Part shown: one piece after another, positions 33,591-41,848 of the stretch
How positions within the stretch are numbered: position 1 is the stretch's first letter
Layout: every line of letters begins with the position of its first letter
Assembly (NCBI RefSeq): GCF_004028155.1
Contig: NZ_SBII01000010.1
Span: 62,001 to 126,000, forward strand
Direction of reading: 5' to 3'
Length of the DNA: 64,000 nucleotides
Origin: Flavobacterium cerinum
GTDB taxonomy: Bacteria; Bacteroidota; Bacteroidia; Flavobacteriales; Flavobacteriaceae
Position numbers and translations under genes: made by a program
Notes under the pieces: generated by a model
What the model was told of the DNA's origin: nothing
Database searches by the model: none
The model's input: the letters and a program-made list of their open reading frames with translations, nothing else

Positions 33591-33983
33591 TTATACTTTT
33601 CTTGTTAGATTTATGTAGATATATCGTATTTCTAAAAATAAAAATACTACTAAAACAATCATTGATGTACTTTCCAAAATGGTTAAGAATTCATCTCCAA
33701 AAATTTCAGGATAGGCAAACAAGTCAAATATCCTTGATCTATGATGATCTAGTTCAGAATTTGAAGTGACTGTTATAAGACAATACATTATCTGACAAAT
33801 AGAAATAATTAAGTAGCTTTTTAGGAAAGTATAATTTTTAAATTTAAATAATATAAGATTTAAAATTAAACTGAAAATTATGCAGCGATCAGCTAAACTT
33901 GTAAAATCATTGTGAAAAAACCTTGGAGTTATAACTATAAGTAAAAGTGTTATAAAGTTTAAAATAAAAGAAATTTGTTTCAT
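33591..33983 (-). CDS. Four-helix membrane protein, candidate immunity to amidase cassette
   Basis: A 130-residue protein with four hydrophobic helices: about residues 4-22, 31-52, 54-75 and 100-125. The short loops are Lys/Arg-rich, and a polar loop SNSELDHHRSRIFD lies between helices 3 and 4. It begins 8 bp after the stop of the Rhs amidase cassette, where an immunity gene is expected. A toxin acting on peptidoglycan needs a membrane or periplasmic antidote, which fits. No family is recognised, and the role is an inference from position and topology. Confidence 0.62.
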   Translation of the reverse strand: MKQISFILNFITLLLIVITPRFFHNDFTSLADRCIIFSLILNLILFKFKNYTFLKSYLIISICQIMYCLITVTSNSELDHHRSRIFDLFAYPEIFGDEFLTILESTSMIVLVVFLFLEIRYIYINLTRKV

Positions 33984-33991
33984 GTTGTTGA

Positions 33992-34985
33992 TTATTGCTT
34001 TTCAATAGGTTTACTAAACTTGTATGTATTACGAATTCTCTGGACCCACTCCATACCCATATCTCCCGGGCAATATCGATTAGGGATAGCTTCTTGATGT
34101 CCTCCAAAATATTTAATTCCATAAGTTGAATTTAGATATCGAGTTAAATTAACTAAGGACTCAATCATCTGAGATGAGGCACTTCCATCTCCTAAAACAT
34201 TTTCTACAAAACCTTGGATCTTACCTAAGCCTGTATTCTGACTATCAAGGTCGGCCATAAGCACTATTCCAATATTTCCGGTATTGGCACCTTTTACATG
34301 AGACCCAACAATATCAATCGGTCTTCCCTCATAAATATTACCATTACCGTCAATCGCAAAATGATAAGGGATGTCAGCATACCCATCTTTTTGTTCGTTA
34401 TACTACAATGCTTGAATTGTCAGTGCATTGTTTTGGTTTCCTGAATGATGCACTGTTATAGTGTCATAATAAACCTTTAAATTAGTTTTTATTTTTTTCC
34501 ACTCACGGCCTTGTGTAATTGGTGCTTTCGCTCCCCATTCATTTCGCTTAATTATTTTTGGGTCTCCTCCTGCTGTTCGAGTAGGCGAAAGACCGTCTAA
34601 GTATTTAGAAAAGTCTACGTTTTTTCTTTTTGCTTTTGGATTAGGTGCTATTGGTCCATCAAAAAATGTAGTTCTAACACCTGCTATCTCGGCGCCTAAA
34701 CCACTTAAGAACCCAACACCGCCTGCTCTCGCCTCCATTCCATCAGGATCTATAAAAAAAACAGGATTATTTAGTGCATAAACATATGGCGAAAACCTCC
34801 TAGATTTCTCTGCTAATGGGTCAATGTTAAACCATCTTCCTATTGCGGGATCATAATTCCTGGCTCCATAATCATAGAGGTCTAATCCTAGTTCATCTTG
34901 CAATTCTTTCCCGTTGTATTTGTACTTATAGGTAGCATCTGCCGAATTTAGTACCGGAGTTAAAACTACGTGAGGAGGATTTGAT
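33992..34985 (-). pseudogene. Displaced Rhs C-terminal cassette with PGRP/Amidase_2 toxin, interrupted by TAG
   Basis: From 34985 down the frame reads Rhs core nearly identical to the main Rhs ([14 protein letters not shown], then [18 protein letters not shown]). It then switches after LSPT to a new domain. That domain is an N-acetylmuramoyl-L-alanine amidase: [16 protein letters not shown] (zinc His), PYHFAIDGNGNIYEGRP, GGHQEAIPNRYCPGD (zinc His and Cys). An in-frame TAG at 34403-34405 splits it at TIQAL/YNEQ. There is no start codon; the frame abuts the stop of the family Z gene. It is either a silent cassette for recombination or a decayed toxin. The membrane gene at 33591 follows. Confidence 0.8.
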
Positions 34986-34996
34986 ATCGCAAATAT

Positions 34997-35548
34997 TTAG
35001 AATACAATATTGTCAATTTTTGATTTATTATTCCTATTTTCTAAATAAATTCTTCCAATAGCAGAATCCTTCTCTAAAATAGAATATAAACTATCTGATT
35101 TAGCAGTATTTTTTTTAATTCCATAACCTTTTCGTAAGATTTTTTCAAGAGTCATTTGACAACTACGAAAATTTTTTTTTGCCCCTGCCTCTAAATAAGA
35201 AATAGCAAAACGTCTATCAATGTCATTCAAGTTCTCTAAATAATCTGCTCTATAATTATTGTTATTATAAAGCTCAATAATATTTCTATATATCTGATAG
35301 TATGACTTTTTACTATTATACTTCTTATTCATTATTAATGATACAGGCAGCTTTTCTAAATAGAGATTGTTATTATCACAATACTCCAAATAAGTACCGT
35401 ATGCAAAGTCATCTCCTTTTAATAATGCATTTTGCTTGTAATGATTAATCGCCTCATTCTGATTAACATCTTTCTGCTTAACATCATTATCTCGTTTACT
35501 GCAAGAAATTGTAATGATGCCAGCGAACACTATAATAATTTTTTTCAT
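34997..35548 (-). CDS. Sel1-like lipoprotein, family Z copy 2 (candidate immunity)
   Basis: A 183-residue lipoprotein, copy of the gene at 31949-32485, with an insert of about five residues after the lipobox (KRDNDVKQKDVNQNEA). Signal MKKIIIVFAGIITISCSKR is identical to copy 1. Helical Sel1-like sequence follows, including RFAISYLEAGAKKNFRSCQM. Its TAA stop is in the same frame as the following Rhs fragment ([10 protein letters not shown]), so the recombination joint falls exactly at the end of this gene. It is inferred to be the immunity gene of a lost or displaced toxin. Confidence 0.7.
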   Translation of the reverse strand: MKKIIIVFAGIITISCSKRDNDVKQKDVNQNEAINHYKQNALLKGDDFAYGTYLEYCDNNNLYLEKLPVSLIMNKKYNSKKSYYQIYRNIIELYNNNNYRADYLENLNDIDRRFAISYLEAGAKKNFRSCQMTLEKILRKGYGIKKNTAKSDSLYSILEKDSAIGRIYLENRNNKSKIDNIVF

Positions 35549-35636
35549 AAATATCGCATTGTCTTTTAGTCGCTCGAGGTGATTAATAAAGTATTAAAAA
35601 AAGAATTAATTAAATAAGATGTGTCATTTCAGTACA

Positions 35637-36092
35637 TTAATTTATTGTTCGCCAATATTCGTTAGAAGTCGGAATCTCGGATTGATTGAACCTTGAATGA
35701 ATATTCCTTTTAGCGTCTTTACTTCCTAACTGATAGGATTTTAGAAGATAATAGTTAGCCATTTTATTAACCTCTTCATGCTTTTCAATATCGTAATCCG
35801 TATGGAGGATTGAATATGCTTCATAATAGGCCCCGGAATATTCATAATCAGTTGCCATTCGTAGAGCATACCATAAAAATTCTTTTCGATGACCACTAAG
35901 TGCATAAATATCAGCCATTTCCAAAAAAGCAATCGTATCGCCTTTATTAAGAATTTTATTAGACAATTCCTCCATCTTTTTACTGTTGTCGAAATCCTTC
36001 AAATATTTTTGTGCAGTGTTGATTTCTTCAACTTTTTTATTACAACTCACAAAAAAAATGATTACTAATACGACACAAATATTTTTTTTCAT
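35637..36092 (-). CDS. Sel1-like lipoprotein, family X copy 2 (candidate immunity)
   Basis: A 151-residue lipoprotein starting MKKNICVVLVIIFFVSCNKK; the ATG at 36092 is chosen because it begins the signal peptide, though the frame extends to 36134. The protein differs from copies 1 and 3 at a small number of positions, for example AFLEMADIYALSGHRKEF and YYLLKSYQLGSKDAKRNI. It lies 88 bp before family Z copy 2, the same spacing as in the 32-33 kb unit, so X and Z were duplicated together. Function is inferred as above. Confidence 0.7.
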   Translation of the reverse strand: MKKNICVVLVIIFFVSCNKKVEEINTAQKYLKDFDNSKKMEELSNKILNKGDTIAFLEMADIYALSGHRKEFLWYALRMATDYEYSGAYYEAYSILHTDYDIEKHEEVNKMANYYLLKSYQLGSKDAKRNIHSRFNQSEIPTSNEYWRTIN

Positions 36093-36161
36093 TGCTTTTT
36101 CTTTTTTGGAAATATTAGAAACACTAAATCTCATATCCCTAAATCTGAAATAATATTATAA

Positions 36162-36199
36162 TCATTGAATACTTTTCCAAAGATCTTCCGATTTTATTG
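36162..36199 (-). pseudogene. 3' relic of a family Y lipoprotein gene
   Basis: Minus-strand reading gives KSEDLWKSIQ and a stop, matching the last residues of family Y (KSEDYWKTIQ). Nothing of the rest remains. It shows that the duplicated unit once included a Y gene between X copies 2 and 3. Confidence 0.65.
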
Positions 36200-36243
36200 A
36201 TGTGTTATTTAAGTACGTTAATGAAAGTTTATTTCTAAGTACA

Positions 36244-36699
36244 TTAATTAAATGTTCGCCAATATTCCTTTGAAGTCGGAATCTCCGATTGATTGAACCT
36301 TTCTTTAATGCTTGCTTTACAATCTTTATTTCCTAACTCATAGGCTTTTAGAAGATAATAATTAGCCAGTTTATTAACCCCTTCATGTTTTTCAATATCG
36401 TAATCCGTATGGAGGATAAAATATGCTTCATAATAGGCCCCGTGATATTCATAATCTGTTGCCATTCGTAGCGCATACCATAAAAATTCTTTTTGATGAC
36501 TACTAAGTGCATAAATATCAGACATTTCCAAAAAAGCAATCGTGTCGCCTTCATTAAGAACTTTATTAGACAATTCCTCCATCTTTTTACTGTTGTTGAA
36601 ATCCTTCAAATATTTTTGTCCAGTATTGATTTCTTCAACTTTTTTATTACAACTCACAAAAAAAAGGATTACTGATACGACACAAATAATTTTTTTCAT
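36244..36699 (-). CDS. Sel1-like lipoprotein, family X copy 3, coupled to protease-like toxin cassette
   Basis: A 151-residue lipoprotein with signal MKKIICVVSVILFFVSCNKK and helical Sel1-like landmarks (AFLEMSDIYALSSHQKEF, YYLLKAYELGNKDCKASI). Its ATG overlaps the TAA of the upstream toxin cassette (TAATG on the minus strand), the usual arrangement of toxin and cognate immunity genes. This is the strongest positional evidence that the X/Y/Z lipoproteins are immunity proteins. It is most like copy 1, but residues near the C-terminus (SIKERFNQSEIP) differ. Confidence 0.75.
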   Translation of the reverse strand: MKKIICVVSVILFFVSCNKKVEEINTGQKYLKDFNNSKKMEELSNKVLNEGDTIAFLEMSDIYALSSHQKEFLWYALRMATDYEYHGAYYEAYFILHTDYDIEKHEGVNKLANYYLLKAYELGNKDCKASIKERFNQSEIPTSKEYWRTFN

Positions 36700-37535
36700 T
36701 ACTTTTTCTTTTTAAAATATTGATTTGTAGATAATTTTTTTGTTTGTTGGCCATTACGAAAATAAACAGCATTCCCATCCTTTAGATTTTTAGTAATATC
36801 AGAGCTAACCCCTCGAAGACCATTTTTCCCTCCGTAATACAAATAACCGTCAAAGCCTATTACTGTTGCATTTGGATAAGCTTTTGATATTGTTTCAGCG
36901 ATTGATGGTACTCCAGGATCACTTTTTCCTGAAAGACATGCATATAAAATTAAAGTAAATATTGCATTTTTATCCCCTGCAATCTTTTTGAATTGAGGAC
37001 TAGCCTCAGACATCATCTCATTAAAGTGCTCCACCTTTTGAATTCTCCTATAACTTCCATAGTCAGAATCATTTTGCAGCAGTCCTACATTTCCATGTCC
37101 TAAGACTCTAAAAACATTATCTCCGGTTACTGCGCTTTTTTCAAAATCTTTAACAATATCCAGAAAACCATCTTCTTCTGTCTTTCTAAATAAATTAACC
37201 GGCGGCTCGTTCGGATTTTCTAAAACTGTTGACGGTGGAGGTGGCAAACCTTCCAATTGCCCGGAAAAATTCGTTTCCTTCCTTTTTGCTTTTGGGTTAG
37301 GTGCTATTGGTCCATCAAAAAATGAAGTTTTAACTCCCGCTATATCTGCACCTAAACCACTTAAGAACCCAACACCTCCTGCTCTCGCCTCCATTCCATC
37401 AGGGTCAATAAAAAAGACGGGGTTATTTAAAGCATAAACATAAGGCGAAAACCTCCTGGATTTCTCAGCTAGTGGGTCAATATTAAGCCATCTGCCTATT
37501 GCAGGATCATAATTCCTTGCTCCATAATCATTACA
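36699..37535 (-). pseudogene. Displaced Rhs C-terminal cassette with caspase-like (clan CD) domain
   Basis: The frame opens at 37535 inside Rhs core ([15 protein letters not shown]) and runs through [13 protein letters not shown] to KAKRK, where it diverges from the main Rhs. The toxin-like region of about 165 residues has [12 protein letters not shown] and, 60 residues later, [15 protein letters not shown] His-Gly then a hydrophobic strand ending in Cys-x-Ser-Gly is the dyad layout of clan CD peptidases. No proper start exists except the internal ATG at 37394. It may be a silent cassette; the toxin domain itself is not interrupted. The lipoprotein gene at 36244 is coupled to its stop. Confidence 0.72.
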
Positions 37536-37561
37536 TTATAATCCTAATTTGATGCAATTTG

Positions 37562-37582
37562 CTTTTTAAGTATCTTAAAAAG
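37562..37582. repeat. Small inverted repeat upstream of cassette 2
   Basis: CTTTTTAAG, TAT, CTTAAAAAG: a perfect 9-bp inverted repeat in the spacer between the cassette and the immunity gene at 37681. It may be a weak terminator for the main Rhs operon. Confidence 0.4.
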
Positions 37583-37680
37583 TGAAACACTAGTTAGAGT
37601 AATTCATTAAAGCTGTCGCTATTAATTTTTTATTATAAAATTACAATTATGCATGTGTAGTTAAAACATGTTAATAAGAG

Positions 37681-38157
37681 TTAAGAGTCCTTAATCATAT
37701 CTTGATAGTATTCCCTAATCGGTCTGTAATCAACATAATAATCTTCAAACCTATTTTGAATAGAAATCTTTATTATATTTAATTCATCCTTAGATAAGTT
37801 TATACTACCTCTCAAAGCCCATTTGAATAATAGATTATTTGGACAATATTTATATGCTGAAATTAAATATTTACTACCAAAATTGCTATCTTCAGAATCA
37901 AACAACCAAGAACTAATCTCTATCATCCATCCTCGCAAAAAGAGGAGGTTAGGGTCTCTGGGATAATGTTTTCTAATAAGATTAGTATTTCTATTCAAAA
38001 TATCTTGTAACCAAACTTCATCAAGTTTAGTATTTCCTTCGACTAACGAATACCAAACAACAAACGTTTGTTTAAGAAGAATTACATCGGAAGGTATTTC
38101 ATTATTAAAAATTTCGTTTTCAAAGTTGTTAATCTCATAATTATAATCAATTTCCAT
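37681..38157 (-). CDS. Candidate immunity protein of the main Rhs toxin, 158 aa
   Basis: A helical, acidic, cytosolic protein starting MEIDYNYEINNFENEIF at 38157; the longer frame to 38208 would overlap the rhs gene. No signal peptide or lipobox, unlike the lipoproteins downstream. It includes LFLRGWMIEISSWLF and NNLLFKWALRGSINLSKDEL, which give an alpha-solenoid look. It starts 13 bp after the rhs stop, the standard place for an immunity gene. A cytosolic antidote fits a toxin acting on RNA or DNA. No named Imm family is recognised. Confidence 0.68.
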   Translation of the reverse strand: MEIDYNYEINNFENEIFNNEIPSDVILLKQTFVVWYSLVEGNTKLDEVWLQDILNRNTNLIRKHYPRDPNLLFLRGWMIEISSWLFDSEDSNFGSKYLISAYKYCPNNLLFKWALRGSINLSKDELNIIKISIQNRFEDYYVDYRPIREYYQDMIKDS

Positions 38158-38170
38158 GTCTTTATATATT

Positions 38171-41100
38171 TTATGGTATAAAGGCTGTAGATATCCTAGG
38201 AGTTCCATTTACTACAGCACCTCTAATAGTTATATTCTCACCATATACAGTTACAATTCTCTCAAAAGTTCCTGAAGCAGGTAAAGATGCTTGTTGTCCT
38301 AATGACAAATATAATCTACGAACTACATTTCTTTCACTTCCTGCAATTTTTAATATACCATTTAGTTTATGTTTTGCTTGCATTATATGACTTATATTAT
38401 TAGGACTTGCAAGTGTCGTGTTAATTCCTTTTCTTAATATCGATAATTCGGCTTTTGTTAAAGCTTTCCCTACTGTAGTGGTAACTCGACCTATTGGAAC
38501 AGCAGAAGCATATTTTAAACCAGTTTCAAAATCAGATTGTGGATTACCAAGTCTATCTGTACCGCTTATTGATCCACTGATGCCATCCCATAAACTAGCT
38601 ATTGGGTTATATTCGTTAATTTGGTCTAAAGCATACATTGTCTTGTCAAATACACTTCCTGAATAATCACCTCCATAATTTCTCAATCCTAATGCAATTT
38701 GCTCTTCACTAGATAATGGAATATTATTCTTATCATTTAAAGTAGGCGAAAGACCGTCTAAGTATTTAGAAAAATCTACATTTTTCCTTTTTGCTTTTGG
38801 ATTTGGTGCTATTGGTCCATCAAAAAATGAAGTTTTAACTCCTGCTATTTCTGCACCTAAACCACTCAAAAAACCAACGCCACCAGCTCTTGCTTCCATA
38901 CCATCAGGATCTATAAAAAAGACAGGATTATTTAGTGCATATACATAAGGCGAAAACCTTCTGGATTTCTCCGCTAGTGGGTCAATATTAAGCCATCTGC
39001 CTATTGCTGGGTCATAATTCCTGGCTCCATAGTCGTAAAGATTAAGCCCCAATTCATCCTGCAGTTCTTTCCCATTGTATTTATATCTGTATGTAGCATC
39101 TGCCGAATTTAGTACCGGTGTTAAAACTACATGAGGAGGATTGGACATTGCAAATATTTTTTGCGTTGGGCTATACCCATTATGCTTTAACCCAAACGGA
39201 TAATAATGATTCTCCTCCATTATCTTAACTACATTGTCAGCAGGATCTAATGTATAACTTAATCTTACATTCCCCAAATGGTCTTTGTAATTAAACACAT
39301 AATTGTAGGATGTTGTTGATCCTGCTACCGTACTTTTTACATAACCTTCTGTCGTAGGAAAAAAATCCAAAACTCCATTTGTATATTGATACCCTGTCAG
39401 ATAATCTGTGGTTGTAACCAAAGCCCCATTAGTAACGGTTTTCATCAGTTTTTTACCTTCTCCATCATAAAAATAATTAATTTTTGTACTGGTATTGTTA
39501 TTAAAGACTATCTCGACAGGCAGGTTAAGATGGTTGTATTTTATAGGAGTAATAATTCCCTTGTTCTTATCGGTTTTAAGATCACCGTTGTCATAATAGG
39601 TATAATCATCACCTGTGTTGTCGCTACTGTCTTTAAATCCTTTTGGATGGTTTGTAGCGTCTATTACCTGCAATAACCTGTTTCCTTTATATGTGTATTT
39701 CAGATCGTCAATTTCAATAGTTGCATCTTCCTTATCATTTTCTCCATTTCGTTTTAAGGCAGTGATGTTCCCGTTGGCGTCATAACGCACTTGCTCATTA
39801 TATGAATTTCTTAGACTTACAGTAGCGCCAGGCATCTGGTACCAGCTCTTAACCAGCTTGTCCAGGTTATCATACTGGTATCCATACTTACGTCGTATAT
39901 TATCACTTGTAGTACGCCATGATGTTTCAGCTATATTACCATTGAATTTTGGCTTTACAAGATTGTTAACCGTATTAATTGGTGCATCAGTGTAATTTAT
40001 ATTAAACCCAAAAAGATCCTGTTTCCCATCAGGAAGTGCAAGGTCGGTAACATCATTAATATCCGTAAGCCATCCCCGTATATTATAAGCATAATCTACT
40101 TTTTGAAGATAGGCCACACTAGCACCATTTATATCCACTCCCCCAACTTTTTTAGATATTAACTGCCCTAATTCATTATAGAAATTATAACTCATTAATT
40201 GTGCAGGCAGTGCGTTTATTTTATGTGTAATTCGTAAGAGTCTATCCTGCTCAGTATATGCAAAATCCTCTCTTGTAACAAGTTCAACACTACTTGTAAT
40301 CCTTTTATGCTTGTTTACAGTATAAGAAGGTGTTCCGTCAAAATTCAGTTTAGTATCGGTTTGGGTATAACCTCCCAAGTAATTGGTATTCCTGTTACAA
40401 ATAGGTCTTGTTTTATTATCATAAAGAGTATAGGCTGTTTCTCCAAAGGTTTCAGAAGAGGAGGTCACTGCACGTGTCCAGCTTCCGGTAGCAAGTCCTT
40501 TAACCTCAGTTAAAACAGTTTGCCCTTCTACAGCAGGAAAACTAGAGATCCCTCCCGGGAATGTATAATTATCATAATATTTTGCAGAAAGCAGTTTAAA
40601 GCCCGCAGGTACTAAAGCCGCTGCCGTATATCCTGTATTTATACCGTCTATAACATCTGTGCCTCTCAATAAATTAATTGTTCCTGTGTTTGCTGCCTGT
40701 AGCGTTTTACGGTTACTGGCATTTATGGTTGCAGGATACCATCCTGTAAGGCATAACCTGCCAAAGCTATCATACATATTATAAAGCCATCCTGTACTTC
40801 CATCCCCAAAAGGAGATGCTGTTGGTCCTACCGCAATTATTCTGTCAAGCCCGTCATACACTATATATTCCCAGTTCTTACCCGGCAGCTTTTTTTCAAC
40901 CTGCCTGTTCATATTATCATATTTGTACTGATAACATAAATCATCTAACTGAGATGTTGTACCCTCTGCTAATGGAGGCAGAACATAGGTTAGATTGCCG
41001 TATTGGTCATAAACATAATAGGTATCTAAAGCACGTGTAAAAAAAGTATCTGTAAAATCAGTATCCCAATAGGCTCTTTTTAAGACCACTTTACCTTCTT

Positions 41101-41809
41101 TGTCTTTAAACTCCTCTGTAAGATAACTTTTATTCGTTGTTACTGTTCCTGTATAAACAGCTGCTGTCTTATTTTCATTTTGCACTACATTTTTATACAA
41201 CTGCCCTTCTGCATAATAACCGGAAGATACCAGCGAAACCTCATATATTTTGTTTTTGTCACTCCATGTGGCCACAGCAGTAAACTTCGATACCTGATCG
41301 TCTGTAGTGTTCGTCTGATAGGCAAATTTTACAGTATGGTCATTATCCATATAGGGATCTCCCTGCCATATATTACCCGGGGCAGCTTCTTTGCGTATCC
41401 TGTCAAGCGGCGAAGGTTCAAAGAACTTCTCACTATAAGGGTTCAAAGTGTTCTCATAGACAGCTGTATTATAAAACGCTTCTGTATTCGCTTTTGCCGA
41501 GCTATCAAATGACAAATTGGAAGCACCGCTGGCATAAGGTAAATACTCGCGGGATTGTCTATTAAAAGCATCGTACTCAATATGTGTAATGATATCTTTA
41601 CCTGTTGCCGAAGCCTTTCCTGCTACCTGCTGCACAGGCCTGCCTAAGCCATCATAATAAGTTACACTTACTTTTGCCTTAGTAACATCTGAAGTTGTTG
41701 TAGGCAAGCGATAAGCTGTGGTTTTTACGTGGTTTTCTGTGGTGGTCTGTGCCGCGCCGTAAAGCGAGCAAAACAGAGAAATATATAATGCGTATATTTT
41801 GATTTTCAT
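38171..41809 (-). CDS. Rhs/YD-repeat polymorphic toxin with DUF6443 N-terminus
   Basis: A 1212-residue exoprotein. Signal peptide [21 protein letters not shown], then a DUF6443-type region ([20 protein letters not shown]) and many YD repeats that should fold as a hollow beta-shell. The RHS-associated core [20 protein letters not shown] is near residue 930, and the variable C-terminal toxin begins after LSPT at about residue 1022. The toxin tail has [20 protein letters not shown] and [11 protein letters not shown], which resemble BECR-fold RNase toxins, though I cannot name the family. It follows the 1175-residue gene by 39 bp. It is the one complete Rhs in the locus, so it is the likely acceptor of the displaced cassettes. 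Confidence 0.88.
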   Translation of the reverse strand: MKIKIYALYISLFCSLYGAAQTTTENHVKTTAYRLPTTTSDVTKAKVSVTYYDGLGRPVQQVAGKASATGKDIITHIEYDAFNRQSREYLPYASGASNLSFDSSAKANTEAFYNTAVYENTLNPYSEKFFEPSPLDRIRKEAAPGNIWQGDPYMDNDHTVKFAYQTNTTDDQVSKFTAVATWSDKNKIYEVSLVSSGYYAEGQLYKNVVQNENKTAAVYTGTVTTNKSYLTEEFKDKEGKVVLKRAYWDTDFTDTFFTRALDTYYVYDQYGNLTYVLPPLAEGTTSQLDDLCYQYKYDNMNRQVEKKLPGKNWEYIVYDGLDRIIAVGPTASPFGDGSTGWLYNMYDSFGRLCLTGWYPATINASNRKTLQAANTGTINLLRGTDVIDGINTGYTAAALVPAGFKLLSAKYYDNYTFPGGISSFPAVEGQTVLTEVKGLATGSWTRAVTSSSETFGETAYTLYDNKTRPICNRNTNYLGGYTQTDTKLNFDGTPSYTVNKHKRITSSVELVTREDFAYTEQDRLLRITHKINALPAQLMSYNFYNELGQLISKKVGGVDINGASVAYLQKVDYAYNIRGWLTDINDVTDLALPDGKQDLFGFNINYTDAPINTVNNLVKPKFNGNIAETSWRTTSDNIRRKYGYQYDNLDKLVKSWYQMPGATVSLRNSYNEQVRYDANGNITALKRNGENDKEDATIEIDDLKYTYKGNRLLQVIDATNHPKGFKDSSDNTGDDYTYYDNGDLKTDKNKGIITPIKYNHLNLPVEIVFNNNTSTKINYFYDGEGKKLMKTVTNGALVTTTDYLTGYQYTNGVLDFFPTTEGYVKSTVAGSTTSYNYVFNYKDHLGNVRLSYTLDPADNVVKIMEENHYYPFGLKHNGYSPTQKIFAMSNPPHVVLTPVLNSADATYRYKYNGKELQDELGLNLYDYGARNYDPAIGRWLNIDPLAEKSRRFSPYVYALNNPVFFIDPDGMEARAGGVGFLSGLGAEIAGVKTSFFDGPIAPNPKAKRKNVDFSKYLDGLSPTLNDKNNIPLSSEEQIALGLRNYGGDYSGSVFDKTMYALDQINEYNPIASLWDGISGSISGTDRLGNPQSDFETGLKYASAVPIGRVTTTVGKALTKAELSILRKGINTTLASPNNISHIMQAKHKLNGILKIAGSERNVVRRLYLSLGQQASLPASGTFERIVTVYGENITIRGAVVNGTPRISTAFIP

Positions 41810-41848
41810 GATGTGTCTGTTGTTAGATTTGCCTAATGTTACTAATGA

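Noticed and set aside
34403..34405. Programmed read-through or recoding of the TAG in the amidase cassette
   Set aside because: There is no pyrrolysine or other recoding signal visible, and the cassette lacks a start; decay is simpler.
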